A stretch of DNA of 64,000 nt from NCBI RefSeq assembly GCF_900631945.1, contig NZ_UZWE01000028.1, positions 1-64,000 on the forward strand, written 5' to 3'. This DNA is from Paracoccus haematequi (GTDB taxonomy: Bacteria; Pseudomonadota; Alphaproteobacteria; Rhodobacterales; Rhodobacteraceae). This document shows positions 23,881-31,784 of the stretch, one piece after another; position 1 is the stretch's first letter; every line of letters begins with the position of its first letter. The notes under the pieces were generated by a model. It ran no database searches and had not been told where the DNA came from. It was given only the letters and a program-made list of their open reading frames with translations. A program made the position numbers and the translations under genes.

Positions 23881-24846
23881 TCATTTGTTTTCATGCCGAT
23901 GCGCCTGGTCCAGCAGCGCCACGGCCACCTGCTCGTCGGTGATCAGATGCGTGGCATAGCCGCCGCGCAGGCTGGCCAGGATCGCCTTCTGCTTGGACTG
24001 GCCGCCGGCCACCAGCAGGCGGTCCGGAATGTTGCGCAGATCGTTCAGCGACAGCCCGATCGGATTGATGGTCGAGGGCAGGGGCACCGGGTTGCCGTCG
24101 GCATCCGTCCAGCGGCAGGCGATGTCGGCGACGGCGCCCTGATCCTCCAGAAACGCCTTCTCGGTCGCGTTCACATAGCCCAGTTTCAGCATCGTCGCTT
24201 CTTCTGAAAGCGAGCCGACGCTGAAGACCACCAGAGAGGCGCGGCGCGCCATGTCCACGGCCTCGTTCAGTCCCGGATCGCTCATAAGGCCGAGGGCGGT
24301 TTCGGCGTTGCGGACATAGACAGGCGCATAGAGCGCGCGCGCCGGAGCTCCGAAGAACTGCCCGACCAGGTCCGCTACCTCGTAGGGGTTCGTGCCATGG
24401 TCCGCATTGTGCAGCCCGCCGATCAGAGCGACGATCTTCATTCCGGGCACGGAAACCTCGCCGCTGAGGGAATCGGCCATCGCCCGCAGGGTCGAGCCCC
24501 AGCTTACCGCGATGATGGAATCCTTGCGCGCCATTTCTTGCAGGGCCTCGGCCGCGACTTGGCCGAGCCAGCGCCGCTGCATGGTCGGGTCGTCCGCGAC
24601 CGGCACGACGCGGACCTTGCGCAGACCGTAGGCCGCCTCGAGATCGCGCTCGAGTTCGAAGGTTTCCGAGGAAACGCCCAGCGAGATCGTGACAAGCCCG
24701 CTCTGGCGCGCCCGTTGCAAAAGGCGAATCACGGTGCTGCGACTGACGCCCAGCTTGTCGGCGATCTGACTCTGGGTCTGCTCCTCGACATAATAGAGCC
24801 AGGCGGCGCGGGCCAGATCGGTTGCCTTGCGATCAAGGTCTTTCAT
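23881..24846 (-). CDS. SorC-family transcriptional regulator
   Basis: The 321-aa regulator has an N-terminal helix-turn-helix (LYYVEEQTQSQIADKLGVSRSTVIRLLQRA, residues about 16-45) and a C-terminal SorC/DeoR-like sugar-phosphate-binding domain: VSWGSTLRAMAD, ALIGGL, APVYV, SVGSLSEEATM and RLLVAGGQSKQKAILASLRGGY. Members sense phosphorylated sugars or polyols, as EryD does in erythritol operons. ATG 24846 has GGAG upstream; a longer frame from 24879 is possible. It lies at the centre of the cluster, upstream of the kinase-lipA genes and divergent from the dehydrogenase operon, so it is the likely regulator of all three transcription units. Confidence 0.9.
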   Translation of the reverse strand: MKDLDRKATDLARAAWLYYVEEQTQSQIADKLGVSRSTVIRLLQRARQSGLVTISLGVSSETFELERDLEAAYGLRKVRVVPVADDPTMQRRWLGQVAAEALQEMARKDSIIAVSWGSTLRAMADSLSGEVSVPGMKIVALIGGLHNADHGTNPYEVADLVGQFFGAPARALYAPVYVRNAETALGLMSDPGLNEAVDMARRASLVVFSVGSLSEEATMLKLGYVNATEKAFLEDQGAVADIACRWTDADGNPVPLPSTINPIGLSLNDLRNIPDRLLVAGGQSKQKAILASLRGGYATHLITDEQVAVALLDQAHRHENK

Positions 24847-25110
24847 CCAGAAGCTCCGATTTCGTGGGCTGGTGAACAAATGTGCCGGAACCTGGCCGAA
24901 TCGTCCAGTTCTTCAGGTGTCTAGCTGAAGCTTTCTTGATGCTGCTCTGCGGCAATGGTGGCTGAAGAAAGGCCCAGGACATAAAATTCTTCCAACGATT
25001 TCTAGAAGATGAATCCTTCGGCGGCGCAGCGGATTTGCAAGCTTGTCGCCTTTTATCTCGAATGATACATTTGACCAATAATAGAACATTAGAGCCAAAC
25101 GGATGATCTG
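24847..25110. promoter_or_regulatory. Divergent control region of sorC and the dehydrogenase/importer operon
   Basis: A 264-bp gap. TGAACAAATG at 24873-24882 lies 27 bases from the sorC start and matches the operator candidate at 13621-13630 exactly, suggesting autoregulation. The right part (about 24985-25100) is AT-rich; TTGTCG (25041-25046) and TACATT (25064-25069) with a 17-base spacer are possible promoter boxes for the E1-alpha gene. Nearby CATTTGACC and GAACATTAG resemble half-sites but are not exact. Confidence 0.45.
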
Positions 25111-26115
25111 ATGGAACATGGAATGAGCCTGCCAGGCGACACCCTTCTTGAAATGCAACGTCGGATGCTGCGGATCCGCCATTTCGACGAACGCGCTTCG
25201 AAGATGGTAAAGCGCGGCTACATTCCCGGCACCGTGCACACCAGCATCGGTCAGGAGGCCCAGGTCGTCGGGGCCTGCATGGCGCTGCGGCAGGGCGACC
25301 ACATGACGGGCAACCATCGTAGTCACGGGCATCCGATCGGGATGCGCTCGCCACTCGGGCCGCTGATGGCCGAGCTGGCGGGCAAGGCGACGGGCGTCTG
25401 CAAGGGCAAGGGCGGCTCGCTGCATCTTGCGGATTACAAGGTCGGCAGTCTCGGCGAATCCGGCATCACCGGGTCGTCCATCCCCATCGCCCTTGGCGCG
25501 GGCCTCTCCGCGCAGGTGCTGGGCGAGACCCGTGTCGCGCTGACGTTCTTTGGCGATGGCGCGGCCAACCAGGGGGTTCTCTACGAATCGATGAACATGG
25601 CCTCGGCCTGGAAGCTGCCCGTTATCTTTCTGTGCGAGAACAATCACTACGCCCTGTCCACCCCCGCCCATACCGTGACCGGCGGACGGATTTGCGACCG
25701 CGGCGCGGGCTTCGGGATGCCGGGCACCCGGGTCGAGGACGGTCAGGACGTGTTGGCCGTCCACGAGGTCGTGGCCGAGGCTGTGGCGCGCGCCCGTGCG
25801 GGCGAGGGGCCGAGCCTGGTCGAGGTGATGACCTATCGGTTCCGCGAGCATTCCGAAGGCTTGCGCATCAATGTCGATTACCGCGACGCGGACGAGCGCA
25901 GCTTCTGGACTTCGCGCGATCCGATCCTGCTGTTCCGCAAGGCGCTGATCGAGGCTGGCAAGGCCACTGCGGAACAGATGGACATGATCGAGGCCGAGAT
26001 CCTGCAGGAGGTCGAGGAGTGCGTGACCTTCGCCATGGAAAGCCCGGTCCCCGCGCGCGAGGTGGCCTTTGCCGACCTCTATTCCGATCCCTACGAACTG
26101 GAGGATGTGCTTTGA
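25111..26115 (+). CDS. TPP-dependent dehydrogenase E1 alpha subunit (acetoin/2-oxoacid dehydrogenase type)
   Basis: The 334-aa protein is an E1-alpha subunit of the PDH/AcoA class. Landmarks are RRMLRIRHFDERA, GTVHTSIGQEAQVVGA, GKGGSLHLAD and the thiamine-diphosphate motif GDGAANQG (about residue 148) ending in ENN. It would decarboxylate a 2-oxoacid or cleave an acyloin with the beta subunit and transfer the acyl group to a lipoyl domain. The start region is unclear (ATG 25111 or 25123; neither has a strong ribosome site). It is the first gene of a long operon that includes a free lipoyl protein and a free E2 domain. Confidence 0.9.
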   Translation: MEHGMSLPGDTLLEMQRRMLRIRHFDERASKMVKRGYIPGTVHTSIGQEAQVVGACMALRQGDHMTGNHRSHGHPIGMRSPLGPLMAELAGKATGVCKGKGGSLHLADYKVGSLGESGITGSSIPIALGAGLSAQVLGETRVALTFFGDGAANQGVLYESMNMASAWKLPVIFLCENNHYALSTPAHTVTGGRICDRGAGFGMPGTRVEDGQDVLAVHEVVAEAVARARAGEGPSLVEVMTYRFREHSEGLRINVDYRDADERSFWTSRDPILLFRKALIEAGKATAEQMDMIEAEILQEVEECVTFAMESPVPAREVAFADLYSDPYELEDVL

Positions 26116-27140
26116 GCTTGATGACCTTTATCGGCGCGATCGGCGCGGCCCAGCAGGAGGCGATGGCCGCCGATCCACGGGTGATCCTGATCGGCGAGGA
26201 TGTCGAGGCGAATGTCTACGGCACCACCGGTGGCAGCAAGCAGCGCGCCGAACAGGGCGACTTCGTCCAGCAGTTCGGCAAGCTGCGCATCCGCAACACG
26301 CCCATCTCCGAGGAGGCGATCGTGGGCGCCGCCATCGGCGCGGCGATGACCGGCCTCAGGCCTATCGTGGACCTGTCCTATTCGTCCTTCCTGTATATGG
26401 CGATGGACCAGTTCGTGAACCAGGCGGCCAAGAACCGGTACATGTTCGGCGGCCAGAGCCGGCTGCCGGTGCTGTTCCGCTCGGCCATGTTCTACGGACT
26501 GAACACGGGCGCGCACCATTCCGACCGGCCCTATCCGATGTTCATGGGCGTGCCCGGCCTCAAGGTCATCGCCCCCGCTTCGGCGCGCGACGCTAAGGGG
26601 CTGATGCGCGCGGCCATCGACAGCGACGACCCGGTCCTATCCTTCGAGGCCGTGCCGCTCTGGGGTCAGAAGGAAGAGGTCGAGGACGGTGAGTTCACCA
26701 TCCCCCTGGGCGTGGCCCGCACGCGCCGCGAGGGCAGCGACGTGACGTTGGTCGCGGTCTCGGGCTCTGTCCCGCTGGCGATGCAGGCGGCCGAGGAGAT
26801 GGCCGGACGGGGCGTTTCCTGCGAGGTGATCGACCCGCGGACGCTGGTGCCGCTGGACACCAAGGCAATCGTCCGGTCTGTCCTCAAGACCGGCCGCCTG
26901 GTCGTCGCGGAACCTGCGCATCGCACCTGCGGCGCGGCGGCCGAGATCGCGGCCGTGGTCGCGGACGAGGCGATGCATGCGCTCCGTGCGCCGATCAAGC
27001 GGGTCTGCGCGCTGAACATGCAGGTCCCCTTCAGCCCTGCGTTGGAGGGCGAGATCTATCCCACGAAAGAAGGCATCACCGCCGCCATCGAGGCGGTCTG
27101 CGCGGACCAGTTGGACACCAGGAACCGGAGGGTCGGGTAA
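26112..27140 (+). CDS. TPP-dependent dehydrogenase E1 beta subunit
   Basis: The 342-aa E1-beta protein has LIGEDVEANVYG, the conserved RIRNTPISEEAIVGAAIGAAMTG, GAHHSDRPYPMFMGVPGLKVIAPA with the usual histidine, and a transketolase C-terminal domain (EVIDPRTLVPLDTKAI). TTG 26112 is preferred over ATG 26121 because GGAGGA lies six bases upstream and TTGA overlaps the previous stop. It forms the alpha2-beta2 E1 with the preceding product. The best-known relatives are AcoB and branched-chain/pyruvate E1-beta; the substrate is not evident. Confidence 0.92.
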   Translation: MSLMTFIGAIGAAQQEAMAADPRVILIGEDVEANVYGTTGGSKQRAEQGDFVQQFGKLRIRNTPISEEAIVGAAIGAAMTGLRPIVDLSYSSFLYMAMDQFVNQAAKNRYMFGGQSRLPVLFRSAMFYGLNTGAHHSDRPYPMFMGVPGLKVIAPASARDAKGLMRAAIDSDDPVLSFEAVPLWGQKEEVEDGEFTIPLGVARTRREGSDVTLVAVSGSVPLAMQAAEEMAGRGVSCEVIDPRTLVPLDTKAIVRSVLKTGRLVVAEPAHRTCGAAAEIAAVVADEAMHALRAPIKRVCALNMQVPFSPALEGEIYPTKEGITAAIEAVCADQLDTRNRRVG

Positions 27141-27379
27141 TGAAAGTCGAAGTGCTGCTGCCGCAATGGGGCATGGGAATGAGCGAGGGCACCATCACCA
27201 GCTGGTTGAAGAAGGTCGGCGACCGCGTCCAGGAGGACGAGCCCCTGGCCGAGATCGAAGCCGAGAAGGCCACGCAGGAACTGGAATCCCCCGCCGCCGG
27301 CACCCTGGCCGAGATCCTGGTCGAGGAAGGCCAGGAAACCAAGGTCCGCACAGTCATCGCGATCATCGAGACGGACTGA
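27140..27379 (+). CDS. Free-standing lipoyl-domain protein
   Basis: The protein is 79 aa and consists only of a biotinyl/lipoyl domain: LLPQWGMGMSEGTITSWLKK at the start and the modification lysine K43 within IEAEKATQE, then SPAAGTLAEILVEEGQ. It has no subunit-binding or catalytic domain. It overlaps the E1-beta stop (TAATG). It would act as the swinging lipoyl carrier between E1 and the separate E2 catalytic domain at 29992-30666. E/D-K-A is the usual lipoylation context, while biotin proteins usually have M-K-M, so lipoyl is the likely cofactor. Confidence 0.9.
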   Translation: MKVEVLLPQWGMGMSEGTITSWLKKVGDRVQEDEPLAEIEAEKATQELESPAAGTLAEILVEEGQETKVRTVIAIIETD

Positions 27380-27395
27380 ACACGCGCCCCGGCGC

Positions 27396-27414
27396 GGGCG
27401 GCGTCCTGCCGCCC
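27396..27414 (+). other. Stem-loop between the lipoyl gene and the flavoenzyme gene
   Basis: GGGCGGC (27396-27402) pairs with GCCGCCC (27408-27414) across GTCCT. No T-run follows. It may limit read-through or protect the upstream E1/lipoyl mRNA. Confidence 0.4.
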
Positions 27415-27441
27415 CGCCTTCACGCCAAGCGGACAGCGATC

Positions 27442-29097
27442 ATGCCAAGTTCTGAAACCGAGACATCCGTCGCGCCCGGCGCCGCCTACGACCTGGTCGT
27501 CATCGGGGCCGGCATCAACGGCCTTGGCATCGCCCGCGACGCCGCCGCCCGCGGCCTGCGCGTCGCCTTGGTCGAGAAAGAGGACATCGGCAGCGGCACC
27601 TCCAGTTGGTCGGGTCGGCTGATCCATGGCGGCCTGCGCTATCTGGAGCAGGGCGACGTCGCGCTGGTCCGGGAATCGCTGCGCGAACGCGAGACGCTGT
27701 TCCGCATCGCGCCGCATCTGGTCAAGCCGGTGCCGCTGATGATCCCGCTCTACAGCCACAACCGGCGCTCGAAATGGACGGTGCGGGCCGGGATGGTCGC
27801 CTATGACATCCTGTCGTTCGACAAGACGACCGACGCCCACCGCACCCTGACGCGCGAGGAAACGCTGGCGCGTTTTCCGCAGATGTCTGCCGAGGGGCTG
27901 CAGGGCTGCGCGATCTTCATGGACGGCCAGGTCATCTGGTCCGAGCGCCTGTGCGCCGAGGTCGCTCTGCAGGCCACCGCCGAGGGCTGCCATATCTTCA
28001 CCCATTGCCGGGTGGACGGGTTCCTGCAGGACGGTGCGCAGCTGACGGGGGTGACCTATACCGACATGCTGACCGGCGAACGCCATGCCATCTCGGCGCC
28101 GATGGCTGTCAATGCGGCTGGACCCTGGGTCGATGCGGTTCTGGGCACGCGGCAGGCCCAGGGCAAGCGCTATATCGGCGGTGCCAAGGGCAGCCATCTG
28201 GTCCTGGACCCGTTCCCCGGCGCGCCCGCCGACGTGGTCTATTACGAATCCCGTGTCGATGGGCGGCTGGTCCTGGTGATACCCTGGGGCAAGCGCTACA
28301 TGATCGGCACGACCGACAAGAAATTCGACGCCGATCCCGACACCGCCTGCGCCGACGAGGCCGAGGTTGATTACCTGCTGGGCGAAGTGAACGCGCTGAT
28401 CCCCGGCGCCGGGCTCAAGCCCTCGGACATTCTCTATACCTACAGCGGCGTGCGGCCGCTGCCCTATGTGCCCGAGAAATCGGAGTGGAAGGTGCCGCGC
28501 AGCCACGTGATCCACGATCACGCCCCCGATTGCCGGGGCCTGCTGTCGATTATCGGCGGCAAGCTGACCACCTATCGCAGCCTGGCCGAGGAAACCGTCG
28601 ACGGGCTGTTCCGGCGGAGGGGCCGCAAGGCGCCGCCCTGCACCACGCGGCGCGCGCTGTTTCCCGGCGCGCGGGTCACCGACCTTGCAGCCTATCGCGC
28701 GCAGCTGCTGGCAACCTCGGGGGCCGGAGCAGGGGTGGTGGACCGGCTGGTCTCGATCTATGGCGCGCGGGCGGGTGATGTTCTGGCGCTCGGCGCTGCG
28801 AATCCGGCGCTGCTGGAGCCGTTCGATCCCGACAGCGGCGCCATCCCGGCCGAACTGATCTTCACCTTCCGCCACGAATTCTGCCGGACGCTGACTGATG
28901 CGCTGATCCGGCGGGTGATGGTCGGCCTGAACGGCACCTGCGGTCGCCTGGTCGTCGATGCGGCGGCCGCGATCCTGGCCGCCGACCAGGGCTGGGACGC
29001 AGTCCGGACGGCGCGCGAGATCGCCGACTACCGCCGGTATATCCGCCGCTTCGCCGTGCCGTGCCCGGATACCGCCAGCCGCGTGGCCGCGCAATGA
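27442..29097 (+). CDS. FAD-dependent glycerol-3-phosphate dehydrogenase-like protein (GlpD/EryB family)
   Basis: The 551-aa flavoenzyme has the FAD dinucleotide motif VVIGAGINGLGIARDAA (residues about 19-35), the GlpD signatures GTSSWSGRLIHGGLRYLEQ and SWS...HGG, IPWGKRYMIGTTD, YTYSGVRPL, IIGGKLTTYRSLAE, and a C-terminal alpha-helical domain. GlpD oxidises sn-glycerol-3-phosphate to dihydroxyacetone phosphate at the membrane; the homologue EryB oxidises a tetritol phosphate. Given the nearby SorC regulator and FGGY kinases, either a glycerol- or longer polyol-phosphate is possible. ATG 27442 has only a weak ribosome site. Confidence 0.88.
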   Translation: MPSSETETSVAPGAAYDLVVIGAGINGLGIARDAAARGLRVALVEKEDIGSGTSSWSGRLIHGGLRYLEQGDVALVRESLRERETLFRIAPHLVKPVPLMIPLYSHNRRSKWTVRAGMVAYDILSFDKTTDAHRTLTREETLARFPQMSAEGLQGCAIFMDGQVIWSERLCAEVALQATAEGCHIFTHCRVDGFLQDGAQLTGVTYTDMLTGERHAISAPMAVNAAGPWVDAVLGTRQAQGKRYIGGAKGSHLVLDPFPGAPADVVYYESRVDGRLVLVIPWGKRYMIGTTDKKFDADPDTACADEAEVDYLLGEVNALIPGAGLKPSDILYTYSGVRPLPYVPEKSEWKVPRSHVIHDHAPDCRGLLSIIGGKLTTYRSLAEETVDGLFRRRGRKAPPCTTRRALFPGARVTDLAAYRAQLLATSGAGAGVVDRLVSIYGARAGDVLALGAANPALLEPFDPDSGAIPAELIFTFRHEFCRTLTDALIRRVMVGLNGTCGRLVVDAAAAILAADQGWDAVRTAREIADYRRYIRRFAVPCPDTASRVAAQ

Positions 29098-29123
29098 GAC
29101 CCTTTCCCATAAGAGGACTGACA

Positions 29124-29987
29124 ATGACGCCCCAAGCCAATCCCCGCGACCTGATCGAGAACGCGCGCAAAGGCGGCTATGCCGTCGGCGCCTACAACAT
29201 GCACAACGAGGAGACGACCGAGGCCCTGGTCTGGGCCGCCGAACGCTCGGACAGCCCCGTGTTCCTGCAGGTCGGCCGCGCAATCATCCCGCATATGGGC
29301 GTGGCCCGCGCCTTCGAGATGACGCGCCGCGTCGCCGAACGGTCAAACGCGCGCTATGTGATCCATCTGGACCACGGCTCCTGGGATGAGGTGATGGAGG
29401 CGATCCGCCTGGGCTTCACCTCGGTCATGTATGACGGCGCGCATCTGCCCTTCGAGGAGAACATCGCCACAACCCGCAAGGTGGTCGAGATCGCCCATGC
29501 CCTCGGCGTCCCGGTCGAGGCGGAACTGGGCAAGATCCCGGATGCCGGCCAGAACGTGAACTGGGAGGATTACTACACCAATGTCGAGGAGGCACGCCGC
29601 TTTGTCGCCGAGACAGGGGTGGATTACCTCGCGATCTCGGTTGGGATCGTGCATGGCGTGATCCCGGATCTGCCCGAAAAGCCCATCAACATCCAGCGCA
29701 TCCGCGAGATCAAGGCCGCGACCGGCATCCCGCTGGTCCTGCACGGGGCCTCGGGCCTGACCGACCGCGAGGTGCAGGAGGCCAAGGCTGCGGGCGTGCA
29801 CAAGTTCAACGCCGATACCGACCTGCGCCACGCCTTCCGCAAGGGGCTGGAATCGGTCTTTGCCCAGGGCGACCGCCAGCTGGAGGAGGCGATGGCCGAA
29901 GGTCGCGCCCGCATGATCGACGCAACGATGGAAAAGATGCGCCAATATGGCTGCGCAGGCAAGGCCGCGTCGGCGCTGGCGGCCTGA
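29124..29987 (+). CDS. Class II ketose-bisphosphate aldolase (FbaA/GatY type)
   Basis: The 287-aa zinc-dependent aldolase has GYAVGAYNMHNEET, the Zn-binding HLDHG, SVMYDGAHLPFEENI, EAELGKIPD, HGVIPDLPEKPIN and the phosphate loop LHGASGLTD followed by KFNADTDLRHAF. It would split a ketose (bis)phosphate into dihydroxyacetone phosphate plus an aldehyde, or run in reverse. AAGAGGA precedes ATG 29124. The subgroup includes fructose-, tagatose- and less common substrates; the neighbours suggest a non-standard one. Confidence 0.9.
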   Translation: MTPQANPRDLIENARKGGYAVGAYNMHNEETTEALVWAAERSDSPVFLQVGRAIIPHMGVARAFEMTRRVAERSNARYVIHLDHGSWDEVMEAIRLGFTSVMYDGAHLPFEENIATTRKVVEIAHALGVPVEAELGKIPDAGQNVNWEDYYTNVEEARRFVAETGVDYLAISVGIVHGVIPDLPEKPINIQRIREIKAATGIPLVLHGASGLTDREVQEAKAAGVHKFNADTDLRHAFRKGLESVFAQGDRQLEEAMAEGRARMIDATMEKMRQYGCAGKAASALAA

Positions 29988-29991
29988 GGCA

Positions 29992-30666
29992 ATGGCAATG
30001 GATGACAGCATGATCGTCGATCCCCAGCCCCGCCTGCGCGAACTGGGAAAGACCGAAAAGCTGATGGTGCGGGCCATGAACGCGGCCTGGGCCGCGCCCA
30101 TGTTCGCCGTCACGGTCGAGGTGGACATGACCGCCGCCACGGCGCGCCGCAGCCCGGGCGTGACGCTGACCGACGTGATCCTGGCCGATTGCGCGGCCAC
30201 CCTGCGCGGCCATCCCGCATTGAACGCGCATTGGCAGGATGGCGGCGTGGCGGAATACGACCGGGTGAACCTGGGGCTGGCCGTCGCCTCCGAGAAGGGG
30301 CTGACGGTGCCGGTGATCCACGGCGCCGACGGGCTGTCGCTGGAGGAAATCGCCCAAAGTCGCAAGACCCTGGTCGAGCGGGTCCGCGCCGGGCGCATCG
30401 GCATCGCGCAGGTGATGGGAGGCACCTTCACCGTCTCGAATCTGGGGATGTTCGGTGTCACCCGCTTTACCGCCATCATCAACCCGCCGCAGGTCGCGAT
30501 CCTGGCCGTGGGCGGAACGATCCAGCGCCACGTCTGGAATGGCGGCGATCCGCAATGGCGCCCGATGGCCGAATTCACGCTGACCAGCGATCACCGTGCC
30601 GTCGACGGCGCGCGCGCGGCGGCGTTCCTTGCCGACCTCAGGCAGCGGCTGGAGACCGCTGCCTGA
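29992..30666 (+). CDS. Free-standing E2 acyltransferase catalytic domain
   Basis: The 224-aa protein is only the CoA-dependent acyltransferase core of 2-oxoacid dehydrogenase E2: GGTFTVSNLGMFGVTRFTAIINPPQVAILAVG and the active-site block TSDHRAVDGA (H201, D205). It lacks the N-terminal lipoyl domain and the peripheral subunit-binding domain found in ordinary E2 proteins (normally 400+ aa). The lipoyl domain is encoded separately at 27140-27379. There is no E3 gene in the window; E3 may be shared with the housekeeping complexes. Two ATGs (29992, 29998) are possible. Confidence 0.88.
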   Translation: MAMDDSMIVDPQPRLRELGKTEKLMVRAMNAAWAAPMFAVTVEVDMTAATARRSPGVTLTDVILADCAATLRGHPALNAHWQDGGVAEYDRVNLGLAVASEKGLTVPVIHGADGLSLEEIAQSRKTLVERVRAGRIGIAQVMGGTFTVSNLGMFGVTRFTAIINPPQVAILAVGGTIQRHVWNGGDPQWRPMAEFTLTSDHRAVDGARAAAFLADLRQRLETAA

Positions 30667-30675
30667 GCGCCTATC

Positions 30676-30697
30676 CCGCGCCCCGCACCGGGCGCGG
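30676..30697 (+). other. Stem-loop between the E2 gene and importer 2
   Basis: CCGCGCCC (30676-30683) pairs perfectly with GGGCGCGG (30690-30697) over a 6-base loop. No U-tract follows. It separates the enzyme genes from the importer genes. Confidence 0.4.
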
Positions 30698-30731
30698 CAA
30701 CCGACACGACCAAGCAGAGGAGGCACTGGTC

Positions 30732-31712
30732 ATGACGAATTTCCCCATTTCCCGCCGCATGGCATCCCGCCTGATGGGCACGGCCTGCGCCCTTGCGCTT
30801 CTGCCGATAACGGCAGCGGCGCAGGACAAGCCGGTCATCGGCGTCTCGGTCGCCGATCAGCGCTCACTCTTCTACATTGCGGCAGTGGACGGGATGCGCG
30901 CCGCCGCCGAGAAGGCCGGCTACGAGCTGAACGTGCAATCGGCGTCCAACAACTCGCGGCAGCAGATCGACCAGATCAACAACCTTCTGGTGCAGCAGAT
31001 CGGCGCGCTGATCTTCATCTCGCAGGGCAGCACTGCGGCGGCGGCCGGTGTGCGCGCGGCCAATGACGCCGGCGTTCCGGTCGTGGCCGTGGACCAGCGC
31101 CCCGAGTCGGGCGACGGCCAGCTGGACACCTTCATCGCCACGGACAGCGTCGGCGCGGCGCGCGAGCTGTGCACATGGCTCTTCGATCAGATCGGAAATG
31201 AGGGCAAGATCGCCGTCCTGCAGGGCGTCTTGGGCTCGACGGCCGAGCAACAGCGCAGCCAAGGCTGCAACGAGGCCATCGAGGCGACCCCCGGAATCGA
31301 GGTCGTCGCGACCCAGGCCGCGAACTGGGACGAGAACGAGGCCTATCGCGCGACGCAGAACATCCTGACCTCGCAGCCCGACATCAAGGCGATCTTCGCC
31401 CAGAGCGACGCGATGTCGCTTGGCGCGGCCAAGGCGGCGCGGCAAGCGGGACGCGATGACCTGATCTCGGTCGGGATCGACGGATTCCCGACACAGCTGG
31501 CCGCGATCCGCGAGGGACTGACCCAGGCCACCATGGCGCAGATCCCCTATCGGATGGGCGAAATGGCCGTCGCCGATGCGATCCGCATCATGACGGGCGA
31601 GGGCGGCGACATCCCGGCCGAGCAGTATCAGGACGCGGTGCTCATCACCTCGGAGAACGTGGGCGAGTTCAAGCCGTCGGACTTCTATGGTCCTGCCGCC
31701 GACAAGATGTAG
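30732..31712 (+). CDS. Sugar-type ABC importer periplasmic binding protein (importer 2)
   Basis: The 326-aa RbsB-like protein has a signal peptide (hydrophobic core LMGTACALALLPI, likely cleavage after TAAAQ). The mature domain begins PVIGVSVADQRSLFYIAAVDGM and contains NNSRQQIDQINNLLVQQIGALIF, AVDQRPESGD, a GVLGSTAEQQRSQGC phosphate-like loop and the C-terminal ISVGIDGFPTQLAAI. It is closer to standard RbsB length than the protein of importer 1. AGAGGAGG precedes the ATG by about ten bases. The substrate is unknown. Confidence 0.9.
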   Translation: MTNFPISRRMASRLMGTACALALLPITAAAQDKPVIGVSVADQRSLFYIAAVDGMRAAAEKAGYELNVQSASNNSRQQIDQINNLLVQQIGALIFISQGSTAAAAGVRAANDAGVPVVAVDQRPESGDGQLDTFIATDSVGAARELCTWLFDQIGNEGKIAVLQGVLGSTAEQQRSQGCNEAIEATPGIEVVATQAANWDENEAYRATQNILTSQPDIKAIFAQSDAMSLGAAKAARQAGRDDLISVGIDGFPTQLAAIREGLTQATMAQIPYRMGEMAVADAIRIMTGEGGDIPAEQYQDAVLITSENVGEFKPSDFYGPAADKM

Positions 31713-31730
31713 GCCGCCGCGCCGACCCGC

Positions 31731-31755
31731 CGTCGGCCGGCTCGCCCGGCCGACG
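31731..31755 (+). other. Strong stem-loop after binding-protein gene of importer 2
   Basis: CGTCGGCCGG (31731-31740) pairs perfectly with CCGGCCGACG (31746-31755) across CTCGC, 18 bases after the binding-protein stop. No T-run is present. It is the third binding-protein gene in this window with such an element. Confidence 0.5.
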
Positions 31756-31784
31756 TCCCCGCCCGCCTTCTGAAAGGAGCCACC

